Under the pieces are notes generated by a model. That model was not told the origin of the DNA. It did no database searches and was given only the letters and a program-made list of their open reading frames with translations. Below are positions 53,801 to 63,311 of a stretch of DNA of 64,000 nucleotides, piece after piece. The stretch covers positions 26,701 to 90,700 of the forward strand of contig CAMBZZ010000001.1 of assembly GCA_945872615.1 (NCBI GenBank). The letters are read 5' to 3'. Positions within the stretch are counted from its first letter, which is position 1, and each line of letters starts with the position of its first letter. Both the position numbers and the translations under genes were made by a program. Source of the stretch: an uncultured Clostridia bacterium (GTDB taxonomy: Bacteria; Bacillota; Clostridia; Christensenellales; UBA3700).

Positions 53801-53959
53801 TAATGTCATTGCGAGTGAATGAAATAAACGTGGCAATCTCAAGTAGCAATGTCATTGCAACGTTATGTTGTCATTCCGAGCCTTACTTGTAAGGCGTGGC
53901 AATCTCAACCTTATTCAATTCCAACTTCGTCGGACGGAGGGATTGCCCCTCGCAATCAC
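53801..53959. repeat. Degenerate TCATTGCGAG...GTGGCAATCTC repeat cluster
   Basis: Unit one runs from TGTCATTGCGAG (53804) to TGGCAATCTCAA (53842). A half unit TGTCATTGCAACG lies at 53850. Unit two runs from TTGTCATTCCGAG (53869) to GTGGCAATCTCAA (53908), with an inner CCTTAC/GTAAGG hairpin. An opposite half, GGATTGCCCCTCGCAATC, lies at 53940-53957 and touches the stop codon of the dehydrogenase gene. Similar short palindromic repeats are common in many bacterial genomes, where they behave as non-autonomous mobile or structural elements. No transposase is present. Confidence 0.7.
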
Positions 53960-55126
53960 TCAAAGGCTATCCTTTAGCACGTGCTTTATCTCTTTCTTAT
54001 CCAACACTTTATATCCGCCGTCCATAATGACGGTGCTCTCAACTATGCCGTCCAACATATCCTCGGTTACGCCGAGTTCGGACAAACTCATCGCCAGTCC
54101 CATCTTTTTCATCCACTTTTCCATCTCAGCCAAGCCCTCTTGAGCCACGTCGGTTTGGCTCTTTCCGCTAGGGTTGACGTTCCATACGTTGACGGCGTAT
54201 CTTGCAAATTTTGCCGTGCCGTAAGGCAAAATGTATCTATAATAAGCAAGCGAAACGGCAGAGAGCGTCATTCCGTGGGTAGCGTCGTTGTGTGCGGCTA
54301 CCGCTTGACCAAGCATATGCACCATCCAGTCGGTAGTCTTGCCCTTTGCCACCAGGGTATTCAAAGCCCAAGTCGCCGTCCACATAATGTTGCTTCTCGC
54401 CTCGTAATCGTAAGGATTTTCTATCGCAACACCCGCACTTACGATAAGCGAACGCAGTAGTCCTTCCATTATATAGTCACTAGTGTTGTCGTCGCAACCC
54501 GAAAAGTATTGCTCGAGTATGTGCGACATTATATCGAATATGCCCGACACCATTTGATATTTAGGTATTGTCAAGGTAAACTCGGGATTGAGTATGGCAA
54601 ACTTAGGAAACACTTCTTCGCCGAACACGTGTCCGATTTTCAATTTTTGCTCGTGGTTTGTAATCACCGAGCCACCGTTCATCTCACTACCCGTACCCAC
54701 CATCGTCAACACGCAACCAACGGGTACAATCTCGCACTCGGGCTCGTCAAATCTGATAAAGTACTTATCCCACGGGTCGTCGTCACAATTTATAGACACC
54801 GATAGAGCCTTGCAATAATCGCATACAGAGCCACCGCCGACAGCCAAGATAAAATCTATCTTATTCTCTCTCGCTACCCTTACGCCCTCGTTGAGTTTGT
54901 CCGACGTAGGGTTGGGCATAACGCCGGCAAGTTCGACGATTTCTTTGCCTCCATCTTTCAAAATGCCCACAACGCTATCGTATATACCGTTTTTCTTGAT
55001 TGAGCCACCGCCGTAGACGAGCAAGACTTTTTTGCCGTATTTTGGCAATTCTACGGCTAAACCCTCAAGAGCTTCGTTGCCGAAGTACAATTTAGTAGGG
55101 TTGCAGTATGTAAAATTTCCTAACAT
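53960..55126 (-). CDS. Iron-containing alcohol dehydrogenase
   Basis: Group III dehydrogenase of 388 residues. The N-terminal half has the nucleotide-binding VLLVYGGGSIKKNG and DFILAVGGGSVCDYCKA, then VLTMVGTGSEMNGGSVI. The metal-binding set is in FDIMSHILEQYFS (Asp, His) and DWMVHMLGQAVAAHNDATHGMTLS (His residues). This fits the BdhA/YqhD-like butanol or aldehyde-reducing group, which reduces aldehydes to alcohols with NAD(P)H in fermentation. The last codon is next to the palindromic repeat cluster. An AAGGAG site precedes the ATG. It lies 31 bases downstream of the alpha/beta hydrolase gene and could be co-transcribed with it. Confidence 0.9.
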   Translation of the reverse strand: MLGNFTYCNPTKLYFGNEALEGLAVELPKYGKKVLLVYGGGSIKKNGIYDSVVGILKDGGKEIVELAGVMPNPTSDKLNEGVRVARENKIDFILAVGGGSVCDYCKALSVSINCDDDPWDKYFIRFDEPECEIVPVGCVLTMVGTGSEMNGGSVITNHEQKLKIGHVFGEEVFPKFAILNPEFTLTIPKYQMVSGIFDIMSHILEQYFSGCDDNTSDYIMEGLLRSLIVSAGVAIENPYDYEARSNIMWTATWALNTLVAKGKTTDWMVHMLGQAVAAHNDATHGMTLSAVSLAYYRYILPYGTAKFARYAVNVWNVNPSGKSQTDVAQEGLAEMEKWMKKMGLAMSLSELGVTEDMLDGIVESTVIMDGGYKVLDKKEIKHVLKDSL

Positions 55127-55157
55127 AATTCTCTCCTTTTTTTGTAATGTGGCGTTG

Positions 55158-56249
55158 TTACGCAGAGTGTTTTTCGTTCAACGCTTTGGTATAAAACTCG
55201 TCCACCACATCCATAAACTCGCTATCTATGGCGTTGATGTCCTCTTTAGTTGACCATTCGTAGTGCATATCCACCTTGTAGACGAATATATTGCCCTTTT
55301 CTTTCCATGTGCACTGTTTGTCAAGGCAATCTTCACTTATGCGTTTTTCGCTCTCTTTAGGTCTTGACAAGGTATGTCCTCTGTCGGCGTACAAGACAAA
55401 CTCCGCCTTACTATTGGTGCATTTATCTTTATTTATATATACCGAGGACGAAATATCGACGGTCGGGTCGTCGCTGCTATGCACGCACAACACCGGTCCG
55501 TCAAAATTATTTATGCCGCCTATTGCCGTATAGGTAGAGGCTTTGCCAAACTTGAGATATTGATATAGCGCCATCCAAGGCTTGGTGAGCAGTATAAAGT
55601 TTCCCACGAATGAGTAGCCTTGATAGTACATTATATCCCACGGCGTATTAAATCCGCTCAGCGTTGCCGCGGCAACGATACTGTCTTTTACTTCGTCGTG
55701 ATTGAGTGCGGTTGCCGAGCCGTAACCACTCCAACTGTGTCCGTATAGCACTATCGGCAATCCTTGGAGCTGCTCGCACCCTTTAGCAAACTTAACGGCG
55801 CTCACCATATCGAGTTGCGACTGCGCCAGTCCTTTGATATTCGCCCCTTGGCTATATCCGCAACCCGTAATATCGTAGGCAAGCACGGTATAGCCCTTGC
55901 TTACAAAATAATTTACTCTATTGAGATAGTTGCCCATACTGCATCCTATACCGTGTCCAAGCACCACCAAAGCCTTATTACATTCTTTGGTCTTGCTCCT
56001 AAAAATTCCGCCGCTCAGCATATTCTTACCGCTAGGTATTTTTACCGATTCTCTCTGCATATCGGGGAAGTCTTCGTCGGTCAAAATCTTACGAGTAAGT
56101 TGACATCTACTGCCAAACAACGCCTCATAGAGCAACGCCGTTGTCATCAAAGGAAATATTATCGTTGGAAACAACAATACGTAAATAATAACGAAGGCAA
56201 TACCGCCCGCTACGTACAACTTTTTGTTAGCAATTCTTTTCTTGTCCAT
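55158..56249 (-). CDS. Membrane-tethered alpha/beta hydrolase
   Basis: A 363-residue hydrolase with an N-terminal membrane span (about 13-37: YVAGGIAFVIIYVLLFPTII). The catalytic triad can be read: the nucleophile Ser in GHSWSGYG, Asp in VHSSDDPTV and His in DRGHTLS. VVLGHGIGCSMGNY gives the oxyanion region. This is the alpha/beta fold of esterases and lipases, substrate unknown. The ATG lies 6 bases after minus-strand TATACT (56256-56261), with no ribosome binding site, so it is probably leaderless. The -35 region is weak. Confidence 0.85.
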   Translation of the reverse strand: MDKKRIANKKLYVAGGIAFVIIYVLLFPTIIFPLMTTALLYEALFGSRCQLTRKILTDEDFPDMQRESVKIPSGKNMLSGGIFRSKTKECNKALVVLGHGIGCSMGNYLNRVNYFVSKGYTVLAYDITGCGYSQGANIKGLAQSQLDMVSAVKFAKGCEQLQGLPIVLYGHSWSGYGSATALNHDEVKDSIVAAATLSGFNTPWDIMYYQGYSFVGNFILLTKPWMALYQYLKFGKASTYTAIGGINNFDGPVLCVHSSDDPTVDISSSVYINKDKCTNSKAEFVLYADRGHTLSRPKESEKRISEDCLDKQCTWKEKGNIFVYKVDMHYEWSTKEDINAIDSEFMDVVDEFYTKALNEKHSA

Positions 56250-56290
56250 ATATTCAGTATATCATATTTTTGAAAATATTTATAGGTTTT

Positions 56291-56325
56291 TCAAAAAAAT
56301 AACACACCCTTTCGAGTGTGTCATC
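56291..56325 (-). terminator. Terminator of the ribosomal protein/rpoA operon
   Basis: Short stem ACACAC/GTGTGT (56302-56307 with 56316-56321), followed on the minus strand by a U-run (A-run 56293-56299). It lies 26 bases past the rplQ stop. Confidence 0.8.
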
Positions 56326-56346
56326 TTATGCTTTTACATTTGTTGC

Positions 56347-56874
56347 TTATTTAGCCTCAGGCATATTTTTTACCAATTCGATGATAGCCATCTCAGCATT
56401 GTCGCCTCTTCTTGCGCCGAGTTTGATTATGCGAGTATATCCACCCTTTTGGTTGAGTGCCTCTGCTCTCTTTGCATAGAACGGAGCGTATTCTCTGAAC
56501 ATCTTTTCTACGAGAGGGTGCTTAACTTCTCTGGTTCTTTCAGCGAAGTCGGACTTTTTCTCCTTGTCACCCTTTATTTCTTGAAGGTCTCTAAGACCTG
56601 CCATAAGCTTTCTTCTTGCAGCAAGTTTCTTAGTACCGTCATTGGTAAATTCAACTTCAGTTATCACGCCCTTATCGTCTTTTTTGGACTTCTTTACCGT
56701 GACTACGTCTTCATAGGTATTGATAGCAAGGGTAAGCATCTTTTCCGCATAACTTCTTACTTCTTTAGCTCTGTCGACGGTAGTCTCGAGACGTCCGTTC
56801 CAAAGCAATTCCGAAGCTTGGTTGCGAATGATAGCCATTCTTTCTTCTGCCGTTCTTCCCAACTTTCTTGCCAT
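56347..56874 (-). CDS. rplQ: Ribosomal protein L17, with an insertion
   Basis: A 175-residue 50S protein. The N-terminus RKLGRTAEERMAIIRNQASELL and the C-terminus GGYTRIIKLGARRGDNAEMAIIELV are standard L17. Most L17 are 115-130 residues. Here about 45 extra residues are placed in the middle (about 65-110), rich in Lys, Asp and Glu. Last gene of the cluster, 16 bases after rpoA, with the usual order. Confidence 0.95.
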   Translation of the reverse strand: MARKLGRTAEERMAIIRNQASELLWNGRLETTVDRAKEVRSYAEKMLTLAINTYEDVVTVKKSKKDDKGVITEVEFTNDGTKKLAARRKLMAGLRDLQEIKGDKEKKSDFAERTREVKHPLVEKMFREYAPFYAKRAEALNQKGGYTRIIKLGARRGDNAEMAIIELVKNMPEAK

Positions 56875-56889
56875 AGTTTTTACCTCCTA

Positions 56890-57846
56890 TTATTCTTCGT
56901 TGCTTTTGAGACTAAGACCTTTGTCTCTCAGCTTTTGCTTAACTTCTTCGATGGACTTCTTACCAAGGTTTCTCACCTTCAACAGGTCTTCCTCAGTGTT
57001 GTTCTTAATCAAGTCTTCGATAGTGTTGATACCCGCTCTCTTCAAGCCGTTGAAGGATCTAACCGAGAGTTCGAGGTCTTCGATATTGCTTTCAAGTTCT
57101 TTCTTCTTGTTTTCTTCGTCAGGACTAACGAGGATTTCTCTATCCTTCATGCTGTCCACAAGATTTACGAACAATCCTACGTGCTCTTGCATCAATTTAG
57201 CCGACAAACTTATTACCTCTCTAGGAGAAGCGGTACCGTTGGTCAACACGTCGATAGTCAATTTATCAAAGTTGATATTTTGTCCTTGACGGGTGCTTTC
57301 TACAACGTAGCTTGCAGCCTCTACAGGAGTAAATATCGAATCAACAGGGATATATCCGATAGGTGCTTCCTCGTCCTTGTTGTCGCGTGCAGGGACGTAT
57401 CCTCTGCCCACGCCGATGGTGATTTCCATTTCCAAAGACGCGCCCTCGTCCAAAGTACAGATGTACATATCAGGATTGAGGATTTCTATATCGGAACTGT
57501 GCGCAATATCGCTTGCTCTAACTTCGCCAGGAGTATATTTGTTGATTGTGCACACTTGCTTAAAGTTTCTATCTTCCGTATGAGCCTTGACTGCAAGACC
57601 TTTGATGTTAAGGACGATGTCGGTGACGTCTTCCTTAATGCCGGGGATAGAAGTAAATTCGTGTTGAACGCCGGCGATTTTGATACCTACAGGAGCGGCA
57701 CCGGGGAGCGCGCTGAGCAAAATTCTTCTCAAAGCGTTGCCCAAAGTAGTACCGAATCCACGGTCGAGAGGCTCAACCACAAATTGCATCTTTTTGCCAT
57801 GCTCTTCTTCTATACACTCGATTCTGGGTTTGTTAATCTCTATCAT
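56890..57846 (-). CDS. rpoA: RNA polymerase alpha subunit
   Basis: A 318-residue subunit that starts polymerase assembly. The N-terminal domain has FVVEPLDRGFGTTLGNALRRILLSALPG, the dimer and beta/beta' contact region. The C-terminal DNA-binding domain has LSVRSFNGLKRAGINTIEDL and LLKVRNLGKKSIEEVKQKL. The start was placed at the ATG at 57846, after GGGAGG, because the longer frame begins in that site. Lies between rpsD and rplQ as in most Firmicutes. Confidence 0.97.
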   Translation of the reverse strand: MIEINKPRIECIEEEHGKKMQFVVEPLDRGFGTTLGNALRRILLSALPGAAPVGIKIAGVQHEFTSIPGIKEDVTDIVLNIKGLAVKAHTEDRNFKQVCTINKYTPGEVRASDIAHSSDIEILNPDMYICTLDEGASLEMEITIGVGRGYVPARDNKDEEAPIGYIPVDSIFTPVEAASYVVESTRQGQNINFDKLTIDVLTNGTASPREVISLSAKLMQEHVGLFVNLVDSMKDREILVSPDEENKKKELESNIEDLELSVRSFNGLKRAGINTIEDLIKNNTEEDLLKVRNLGKKSIEEVKQKLRDKGLSLKSNEE

Positions 57847-57877
57847 ATCATTACCTCCCAATTATTTAGAGCTAAAC

Positions 57878-58501
57878 TTATTTAGAATACAATTCGACGA
57901 TCAAATGCTCTTCTATATTCTCGACGATATCTTCTCTTGTAGGCAGCTCAACGATTCTTCCGCTGAGTTTTTCGTTGTCGAATTCCAGCCACTTAACAAG
58001 TCCGATAGACTTACCCTCTTTGAGATTCTTAAAATAAGTTTTATCAACTTTGTTTTCTTTTACGGCAATCACGTCGCCTTTCTTTACGAGGAAAGAAGGA
58101 ATATTGACGGTTTTTCCGTTGACGGTAATCAAAGCGTGATTTACGATTTGTCTTGCTTGAGCTCTAGAAGGAGCAATACCCATTCTGAATACTACGTTGT
58201 CAAGACGTCTTTCGAGCAAACTGAGCATATTTTCACCGGAGATACCTCTCATGGTCTCTGCCTTGTCAAAATAGCCTCTAAATTGCTTTTCGCAAAGTCC
58301 GTAAATTCTCTTGGTCTTTTGTTTTTCTCTCAACTGTACGGCATAAGAAGACGCCTTCTTACGTCCTGCTCCGTGTTGTCCAGGAGGGGTAGGGCGTTTT
58401 TCAATCGCACACTTAGCCGACATACATCTTTCGCCCTTCAAAAAGAGTTTTACACCCTCTCTTCTGCATTGGCGACAATCAGGTCCTGTATATTTAGCCA
58501 T
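57878..58501 (-). CDS. rpsD: Ribosomal protein S4, zinc-binding type
   Basis: A 207-residue 16S-binding protein that nucleates the 30S body. The N-terminal cysteines CRQCRREG...CMSAKCA form the zinc module, so this is the C+ form. The S4 RNA-binding domain follows, [22 protein letters not shown]. In Firmicutes S4 often represses its own synthesis. In the alpha operon here a leader element upstream of rpsM could be its target, but this is inference. Confidence 0.97.
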   Translation of the reverse strand: MAKYTGPDCRQCRREGVKLFLKGERCMSAKCAIEKRPTPPGQHGAGRKKASSYAVQLREKQKTKRIYGLCEKQFRGYFDKAETMRGISGENMLSLLERRLDNVVFRMGIAPSRAQARQIVNHALITVNGKTVNIPSFLVKKGDVIAVKENKVDKTYFKNLKEGKSIGLVKWLEFDNEKLSGRIVELPTREDIVENIEEHLIVELYSK

Positions 58502-58519
58502 TTCTGTCTTTCCTCCTTA

Positions 58520-58921
58520 TTATAGTCTTCTTGCTTTAGGCGGACGGCAACCGTTGTGAGGAATTGGAGAAACGTCTTTGATGAGCGTTACTTCCAAACC
58601 GCAAACTTGCATCGCTCTAATAGCAGATTCACGACCGGAGCCCGGTCCTTTTACGTAAACTTCAACGCTCTTCATTCCGCAATCTACAGCCACTTTAGCA
58701 GCGTCCTCGGCTACCATTTGAGCGGCAAAAGGAGTAGATTTTTTAGAACCGCGAAGGTTGAGTTTACCTGCGCTCGACCAACTTACGGTGTTACCTTGCA
58801 AGTCGGTAAAAGTTACGATAGTATTGTTGAAGGAAGCGTGAATATGTGCGCAACCTTTTTCAACACGACGTTTGTTAGTGCTGCGTTTCTTAGTCGAAAC
58901 GGCTTTCTTAGCTACTGCCAT
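58520..58921 (-). CDS. rpsK: Ribosomal protein S11
   Basis: A 133-residue 30S platform protein. [19 protein letters not shown] and [16 protein letters not shown] with the [15 protein letters not shown] end are diagnostic. Ribosome binding site TAAGGAGGAG precedes the ATG. Lies between rpsM and rpsD in the expected order. Confidence 0.97.
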   Translation of the reverse strand: MAVAKKAVSTKKRSTNKRRVEKGCAHIHASFNNTIVTFTDLQGNTVSWSSAGKLNLRGSKKSTPFAAQMVAEDAAKVAVDCGMKSVEVYVKGPGSGRESAIRAMQVCGLEVTLIKDVSPIPHNGCRPPKARRL

Positions 58922-58934
58922 ATCTTACTCCTCC

Positions 58935-59303
58935 TTATTTCTTCTTACGGCTTACGGTCTTCTTTGGACCTTTGCGTGTACGAGCGTTTTGTTTGGTGCT
59001 CTGTCCACGAACAGGAAGCCCCTTACGATGTCTGACACCACGGTAGCAACCAATTTCTTGCAATCTCTTGATATTCAACTTAATTTCGCGCTTCAAATCG
59101 CCTTCAACTACAGCGTTGCGGTCAATCCAAGCACGGATTTTACCCACTTCGTCGTCGGTCAAATCCTTAACTCTCGTGTCAGGATTGACGCCTGTCTCGG
59201 CGAGAAGTTTGTTTGCGGTAACTCTACCTATACCGAAGATATAAGTAAGTCCGATTTCCACTCTTTTCTCACGTGGCAAATCCACGCCAGCAATACGAGC
59301 CAT
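58935..59303 (-). CDS. rpsM: Ribosomal protein S13
   Basis: A 122-residue 30S head protein that contacts the 50S subunit. [24 protein letters not shown] at the start and [33 protein letters not shown] at the end are typical. GGAGGT precedes the ATG. A TATAAT lies 36 bases upstream, so the rpsM-rplQ part may have its own promoter apart from the genes before it. Confidence 0.97.
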   Translation of the reverse strand: MARIAGVDLPREKRVEIGLTYIFGIGRVTANKLLAETGVNPDTRVKDLTDDEVGKIRAWIDRNAVVEGDLKREIKLNIKRLQEIGCYRGVRHRKGLPVRGQSTKQNARTRKGPKKTVSRKKK

Positions 59304-59545
59304 TCAACTACCTCCAAATAATAAATGTAATAATTTTATATTATACGCCAAAGGAAGTTATATCGCTTGTAAATATGGAATGAAACGATATATTAGCCGC
59401 TCCCGTACGGATAATTTCTCATTATGCCATACGATTTTACCACAAATTTTTGATATTGGCAACAAAATCGCACGACTTTTTTAACGCAAAGCAAGGATTT
59501 ATGGTTTTTCCACAATCCTTGTCTTGGTTTTGTCTAATATTTTTA
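59304..59545 (-). promoter_or_regulatory. Long leader before rpsM with internal promoter and hairpin
   Basis: 240 non-coding bases inside a cluster where gaps are otherwise under 25. A minus-strand TATAAT is at 59340-59345 with a weak -35. A hairpin with 8-bp arms, CAAGGATT (59492-59499) and AATCCTTG (59514-59521), lies just after rpmJ. The hairpin has no U-run after it, so it is not an ordinary terminator. It may be a target of S4 control or an attenuation site. Confidence 0.5.
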
Positions 59546-59662
59546 TCAACCTTGTTTTTGCTTATGCTTTTTGTACTTAGAGCAAATAACCATTACGGTT
59601 CCGTTTCTCTTAATAACTTTGCAACTATCGCAAATAGGTTTTACTGATGGTCTAACTTTCAT
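59546..59662 (-). CDS. rpmJ: Ribosomal protein L36
   Basis: A 38-residue protein too short for routine ORF calling. It reads [20 protein letters not shown] ... [14 protein letters not shown]. The zinc set is CDSC plus later Cys and His (C+ type). GGAGGAG is 8 bases before the ATG. Lies between infA and rpsM as usual. L36 stabilises the peptidyl-transferase region of the 50S subunit. Confidence 0.96.
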   Translation of the reverse strand: MKVRPSVKPICDSCKVIKRNGTVMVICSKYKKHKQKQG

Positions 59663-59682
59663 TTTACGCTCCTCCGCTCTTC

Positions 59683-59904
59683 CTAATTTTTATTACGGTA
59701 CGTGATTCTGCCTTTGGTCAAGTCGTAAGGACTAAGTTCGACCTTTACCGAATCACCTTCCAAAATCTTGATGTTGTTTTTTCTAACTTTGCCAGCAATG
59801 TACGCTACGATAACGTGTTTGTTGGTCAGTTCTACTCTAAAATTGGTATTAGGCAACACTTCAATCACTCTGCCCTCAACTTCAATTACGTCCTCTTTAG
59901 ACAT
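59683..59904 (-). CDS. infA: Translation initiation factor IF-1
   Basis: A 73-residue OB-fold protein, [21 protein letters not shown] to [14 protein letters not shown] end ([11 protein letters not shown]), that binds the ribosomal A site with IF-2 and IF-3. The ATG at 59904 follows ACGGAGGTGGCT. Sixteen more upstream codons are open but overlap the KOW protein gene and are not IF-1-like. The 8-base overlap with the KOW gene shows tight coupling. Confidence 0.97.
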   Translation of the reverse strand: MSKEDVIEVEGRVIEVLPNTNFRVELTNKHVIVAYIAGKVRKNNIKILEGDSVKVELSPYDLTKGRITYRNKN

Positions 59905-60193
59905 AGCCACCTCCGTTTTTATTGCTTTTATACTTTTCAAGAGCTTTTGCAATTTTCTTGTCGTCGGCTTGACCGCTACTTATCAAGTCCGTCAATTCGA
60001 CGCTGTTTTCCTTCTTTTGCAAATGCTTGATTTTTTTTAGTTTCGGACTGCTTATCAATCTTCGCACTCCGTCTGCAATCATCACGTAATCGTCCGCAAC
60101 AACTTTTACTACTACGCAAGGCTTATTTTTGTCGTGCCCCGCTAGGCAAATCGCAATATCTCCGACGCCAAGGCTTTCTACGGTCTTTCTCAC
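59897..60193 (-). CDS. KOW-domain RNA-binding protein (L14e-like)
   Basis: A 98-residue protein with a KOW-type beta module ([22 protein letters not shown]) and a basic helical tail ([13 protein letters not shown]). Proteins of this sort sit between map and infA in many Clostridia and are named L14e/L6e/L27e-like, but their role is not settled. It overlaps map by 4 bases upstream and infA by 8 downstream. A ribosomal or rRNA-binding function is inferred from the domain and place. Confidence 0.85.
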   Translation of the reverse strand: MRKTVESLGVGDIAICLAGHDKNKPCVVVKVVADDYVMIADGVRRLISSPKLKKIKHLQKKENSVELTDLISSGQADDKKIAKALEKYKSNKNGGGYV

Positions 60194-60933
60194 AGTGACA
60201 AAATCTCCACGCCGTCCTCAGTGATGAGCACGGTATTTTCATAGTGTGCCGACGGTCTGTTGTCCTTAGTAACTATCGTCCAACCGTCGCTGAGCATTTC
60301 CACGTCGTAAGTGCCCGCGTTTATCATCGGCTCGACGGCAATAGTCATACCCGCTTTGAGTCTCAAGCCTCTGCCCGCCACGCCGTAGTTAGGAACTTCG
60401 GGGTCCTCGTGCATATCTCTTCCTATGCCGTGTCCCACCATCGCTCTTACCACGCCGTATCCGAAGCTCTCGGCGTAACTCTGTATTGCGTGACCGAGGT
60501 CTCCCAGTCTTGCGCCCGCTTTGAGCACCTTCATTCCTTCAAAAAAACTCTGCTCGGTTACCTTGGCAAGTTGCACTTTTTCTTCGTCCGCGCCTTCCAT
60601 CAAAAAGGTTCTTGCGGCGTCGCCGTTGTATCCTTTATAGATGCTTCCACAGTCGATGCTCACCAAGTCGCCTTCTTTGATAATTCTCTCGCTCGGGATA
60701 CCGTGTACGACCTCTTCGTTGATAGAGATACATACCGACGCGGGATAGCCGCTATACCCGAGAAAGGAAGGAATTGCATTTTGTTTGACGATATAGTCGT
60801 GTGCCAGCCTATCGAGTTGCTTGGTGGTCATACCCACTTTGATTTTGTCTCTCAACATATCCAAAGTGTCTCTGACAATCAAGTTGGCTTTTCGCATCAA
60901 CTCAATTTCGCCGCTTGACTTAATTGTTATCAT
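60190..60933 (-). CDS. map: Methionine aminopeptidase, type I
   Basis: A 247-residue metalloenzyme that removes initiator methionine from new proteins. Ligands are in [18 protein letters not shown] (two Asp), [15 protein letters not shown] (His), TIAVEPMIN (Glu) and the final Glu region. Its start overlaps the adk end by 14 bases, and its stop overlaps the KOW gene. No ribosome binding site stands out within adk, so translation is probably coupled. Confidence 0.97.
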   Translation of the reverse strand: MITIKSSGEIELMRKANLIVRDTLDMLRDKIKVGMTTKQLDRLAHDYIVKQNAIPSFLGYSGYPASVCISINEEVVHGIPSERIIKEGDLVSIDCGSIYKGYNGDAARTFLMEGADEEKVQLAKVTEQSFFEGMKVLKAGARLGDLGHAIQSYAESFGYGVVRAMVGHGIGRDMHEDPEVPNYGVAGRGLRLKAGMTIAVEPMINAGTYDVEMLSDGWTIVTKDNRPSAHYENTVLITEDGVEILSL

Positions 60934-61543
60934 CGATTACCTTCACAATGCTTTCAAAAACCTTGAGCATATCTTGCATTCCGTCGACGTCTTTCAACAC
61001 GCCTTGATTGCGATAAAAATCTATCAACGGAGCGGTCTGTTTGTTGTACACTTCAAGCCTTGCTTTGACGGTCTCGGCTTTGTCGTCGTCCCTTTGGTAT
61101 AGAGGCGCGCCGCACTTATTGCACACGTCGCTGTGGTACCAAGAGGTGTGGAAACTTTCGCCGCACTTACACGTTCTTCTTCCCGCAATTCTCTCAACCA
61201 CCAACGCTTCGTCTACGACGATGTTGACGGCGAGGTCGATGTGGGCAAATCCGCTCAAAGCTTCGGCTTGCTCGATAGTTCTAGGAAATCCGTCCAACAC
61301 GTAGCCCGCCTTGCAGTCGTCTTGAGCCAGACGGTCCTCAACCAATGCGATAACGAGCCCGTCGGGAACGAGAAGTCCTTGATCGATATAGCCTTTTGCT
61401 TGCACTCCAAGCGGCGTGCCCGCCTTGATATTTGCTCTCAGTATGTCGCCCGTGGATATGTGAGGTATATTGTACTTATCACATATTTTGGTGGCTTGTG
61501 TGCCTTTACCTGCCCCGGGTGCTCCCAAAAATACAATGTTCAT
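60920..61543 (-). CDS. adk: Adenylate kinase, zinc-LID type
   Basis: A 207-residue nucleotide kinase (AMP + ATP to 2 ADP). The P-loop is [10 protein letters not shown] (residues 7-16) and the AMP-binding and lid parts follow. The lid carries a four-Cys zinc site: CKCG ... CNKCG, as in Gram-positive enzymes. The length is normal. Ten bases separate it from secY. A GAGG-like site (GGCGAG) precedes the ATG. Confidence 0.97.
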   Translation of the reverse strand: MNIVFLGAPGAGKGTQATKICDKYNIPHISTGDILRANIKAGTPLGVQAKGYIDQGLLVPDGLVIALVEDRLAQDDCKAGYVLDGFPRTIEQAEALSGFAHIDLAVNIVVDEALVVERIAGRRTCKCGESFHTSWYHSDVCNKCGAPLYQRDDDKAETVKARLEVYNKQTAPLIDFYRNQGVLKDVDGMQDMLKVFESIVKVIDDNN

Positions 61544-61553
61544 ATCTCGCCTC

Positions 61554-62858
61554 TTATTTGAGGAAGCCTTTATAGTGCCTCATCATAATTTGTGATTCGA
61601 GTTGTTTGTCGAGTTCCAAAGCCACGCTTACCACGATGAGCATTCCCGTTGCCGAGAAGGCGTTGGTTAGTCCGATATTCTCACCTATGAGCCTAAACAA
61701 GAATACAGGAATTATAGCTATAAACGCGAGGAACAACGCACCGAACAACGTGATACGGTTGTTGATCTTTGCCAGATAGTCCGACGTAGCCTTACCTGGT
61801 CTCACACCTTGAATCGTGCCGCCGTATTGTTGCAAATTGCGCGCAACGTCTTGCGGATTGAATTGTATCTGTGCATAGAAGTAGGCGAAGAATATTATCA
61901 ACAAGAACATGATGAGATAATATACCAGGTAGCCTACCCAATAGTCGCCGTATGGCGATAGGTATCTATAATAGAAAGATACGAGGCTGCTATTTTGGTC
62001 GATAAAGGACACTATCATCTGTGGGAACATCATAAACGACGAAGCAAAGATGATTGGCATAACGCCCGAGCTGTTGACCTTAATCGGTATAAAGGTCGAC
62101 TGACCGCCGTACATCTTGTTACCTTTTACTTGCTTAGCGTAGTTTACTTTAATTCTTCTCTCGGAGCCGTCAACGAATACTATGAATATAAAGAGCAATA
62201 CTATCAAAAGCAAGTATCCTATTATATTGAATATATTGACGTAGTTGTCCTTAACCGTTGCGCTAGCACTTACGAGAGCCGTACCGAGACCGGAGATGAT
62301 ACCTACGAAGATTATGAGCGAAGTACCGTTGCCGATTCCGTATTCGGTTATTCTCTCGCCCAGCCACATAACCAGCGTCGAACCTGCGGTAAGCATAATG
62401 ATAAGCATTATAGCGGTGACCGCTACCGAGCCGAAAGTCTCCTGAATGGCACCCGCGTTGTTAAAGGTGACGATAATACCGATACTTTGAACGACTGCGA
62501 GAACGATAGCAACGTATCTTGTGATAGTCGTAATCTTTTCTCTACCGTCGTCGCCTTGTTTCGACAATCTCTCGAGAGGCGGAATAATCAAGGTCAACAA
62601 CTGCATGATTATGAAGCTGTTGATAAACGGCAAGATACCTAGCGCAAACAGCGTACCGTATTGCAAAGCGCCACCGCTCATCATACTCATCATCTCAAAA
62701 ACTTGGTTGCCGTCCATGGCTTTTTCGACGTAAGCGTAGTCAAGTCCCGGAAGGGGGATAAAACTACCTATTCTGAATAGGAACAAAACGCCTATGGTCA
62801 GAAAAATACGTCTACGTATATCCTTATCCGCAAATGCATTTTTGATGGTTTGCCACAT
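61554..62858 (-). CDS. secY: Protein translocase subunit SecY
   Basis: A 434-residue channel protein with ten membrane spans. It begins with [25 protein letters not shown] and contains the [15 protein letters not shown] and [22 protein letters not shown] regions typical of SecY. It forms the export pore with SecE and SecG and inserts membrane proteins and exports the large surface proteins of this genome. The start codon overlaps the rplO stop (TAATG). Confidence 0.97.
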   Translation of the reverse strand: MWQTIKNAFADKDIRRRIFLTIGVLFLFRIGSFIPLPGLDYAYVEKAMDGNQVFEMMSMMSGGALQYGTLFALGILPFINSFIIMQLLTLIIPPLERLSKQGDDGREKITTITRYVAIVLAVVQSIGIIVTFNNAGAIQETFGSVAVTAIMLIIMLTAGSTLVMWLGERITEYGIGNGTSLIIFVGIISGLGTALVSASATVKDNYVNIFNIIGYLLLIVLLFIFIVFVDGSERRIKVNYAKQVKGNKMYGGQSTFIPIKVNSSGVMPIIFASSFMMFPQMIVSFIDQNSSLVSFYYRYLSPYGDYWVGYLVYYLIMFLLIIFFAYFYAQIQFNPQDVARNLQQYGGTIQGVRPGKATSDYLAKINNRITLFGALFLAFIAIIPVFLFRLIGENIGLTNAFSATGMLIVVSVALELDKQLESQIMMRHYKGFLK

Positions 62859-63301
62859 TATAGCACCTCTGCTTTGCCACCTGCTTTTTCGATTATTTCT
62901 GCAGCTGACTTAGTAAATTTGTTAGCTTTTACGACAAGCTTTTTGGTCAAAGTACCGTTTCCGAGTACCTTAAGACCGTATTCTTCTACTTTACTAAGAA
63001 CGCCCTCTTGCAACAGCAACTCTGCCGTAACTTCGGTTCCGTCGGCAAATTTTTCCAAATCGGAAACGTTTACGATAGAATAAACCTTCTTAAAGTTGTT
63101 GGTAAAGCCACGCTTAGGGATTCTTCTTACCAATGGCATTTGTCCGCCTTCGAAGCCGGGTCTTACACCGCCTCCGCTACGAGCGTTTTGTCCCTTGTGA
63201 CCTTTGCCGGAAGTTTTGCCAAGACCACTGCCTATGCCTCTTCCAAGTCTTTTCTTTTCAGTCTTTGCTCCAGGAGCTGGAGACATATTATTAAGATTCA
63301 T
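62858..63301 (-). CDS. rplO: Ribosomal protein L15
   Basis: A 147-residue 50S protein. [20 protein letters not shown] to [25 protein letters not shown] is the usual glycine-rich N-terminal extension. The ATG at 63301 follows AAGGAGGAG. The frame runs 11 residues further upstream to 63334 but without a ribosome binding site. Confidence 0.97.
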   Translation of the reverse strand: MNLNNMSPAPGAKTEKKRLGRGIGSGLGKTSGKGHKGQNARSGGGVRPGFEGGQMPLVRRIPKRGFTNNFKKVYSIVNVSDLEKFADGTEVTAELLLQEGVLSKVEEYGLKVLGNGTLTKKLVVKANKFTKSAAEIIEKAGGKAEVL

Positions 63302-63311
63302 ATTCTCCTCC

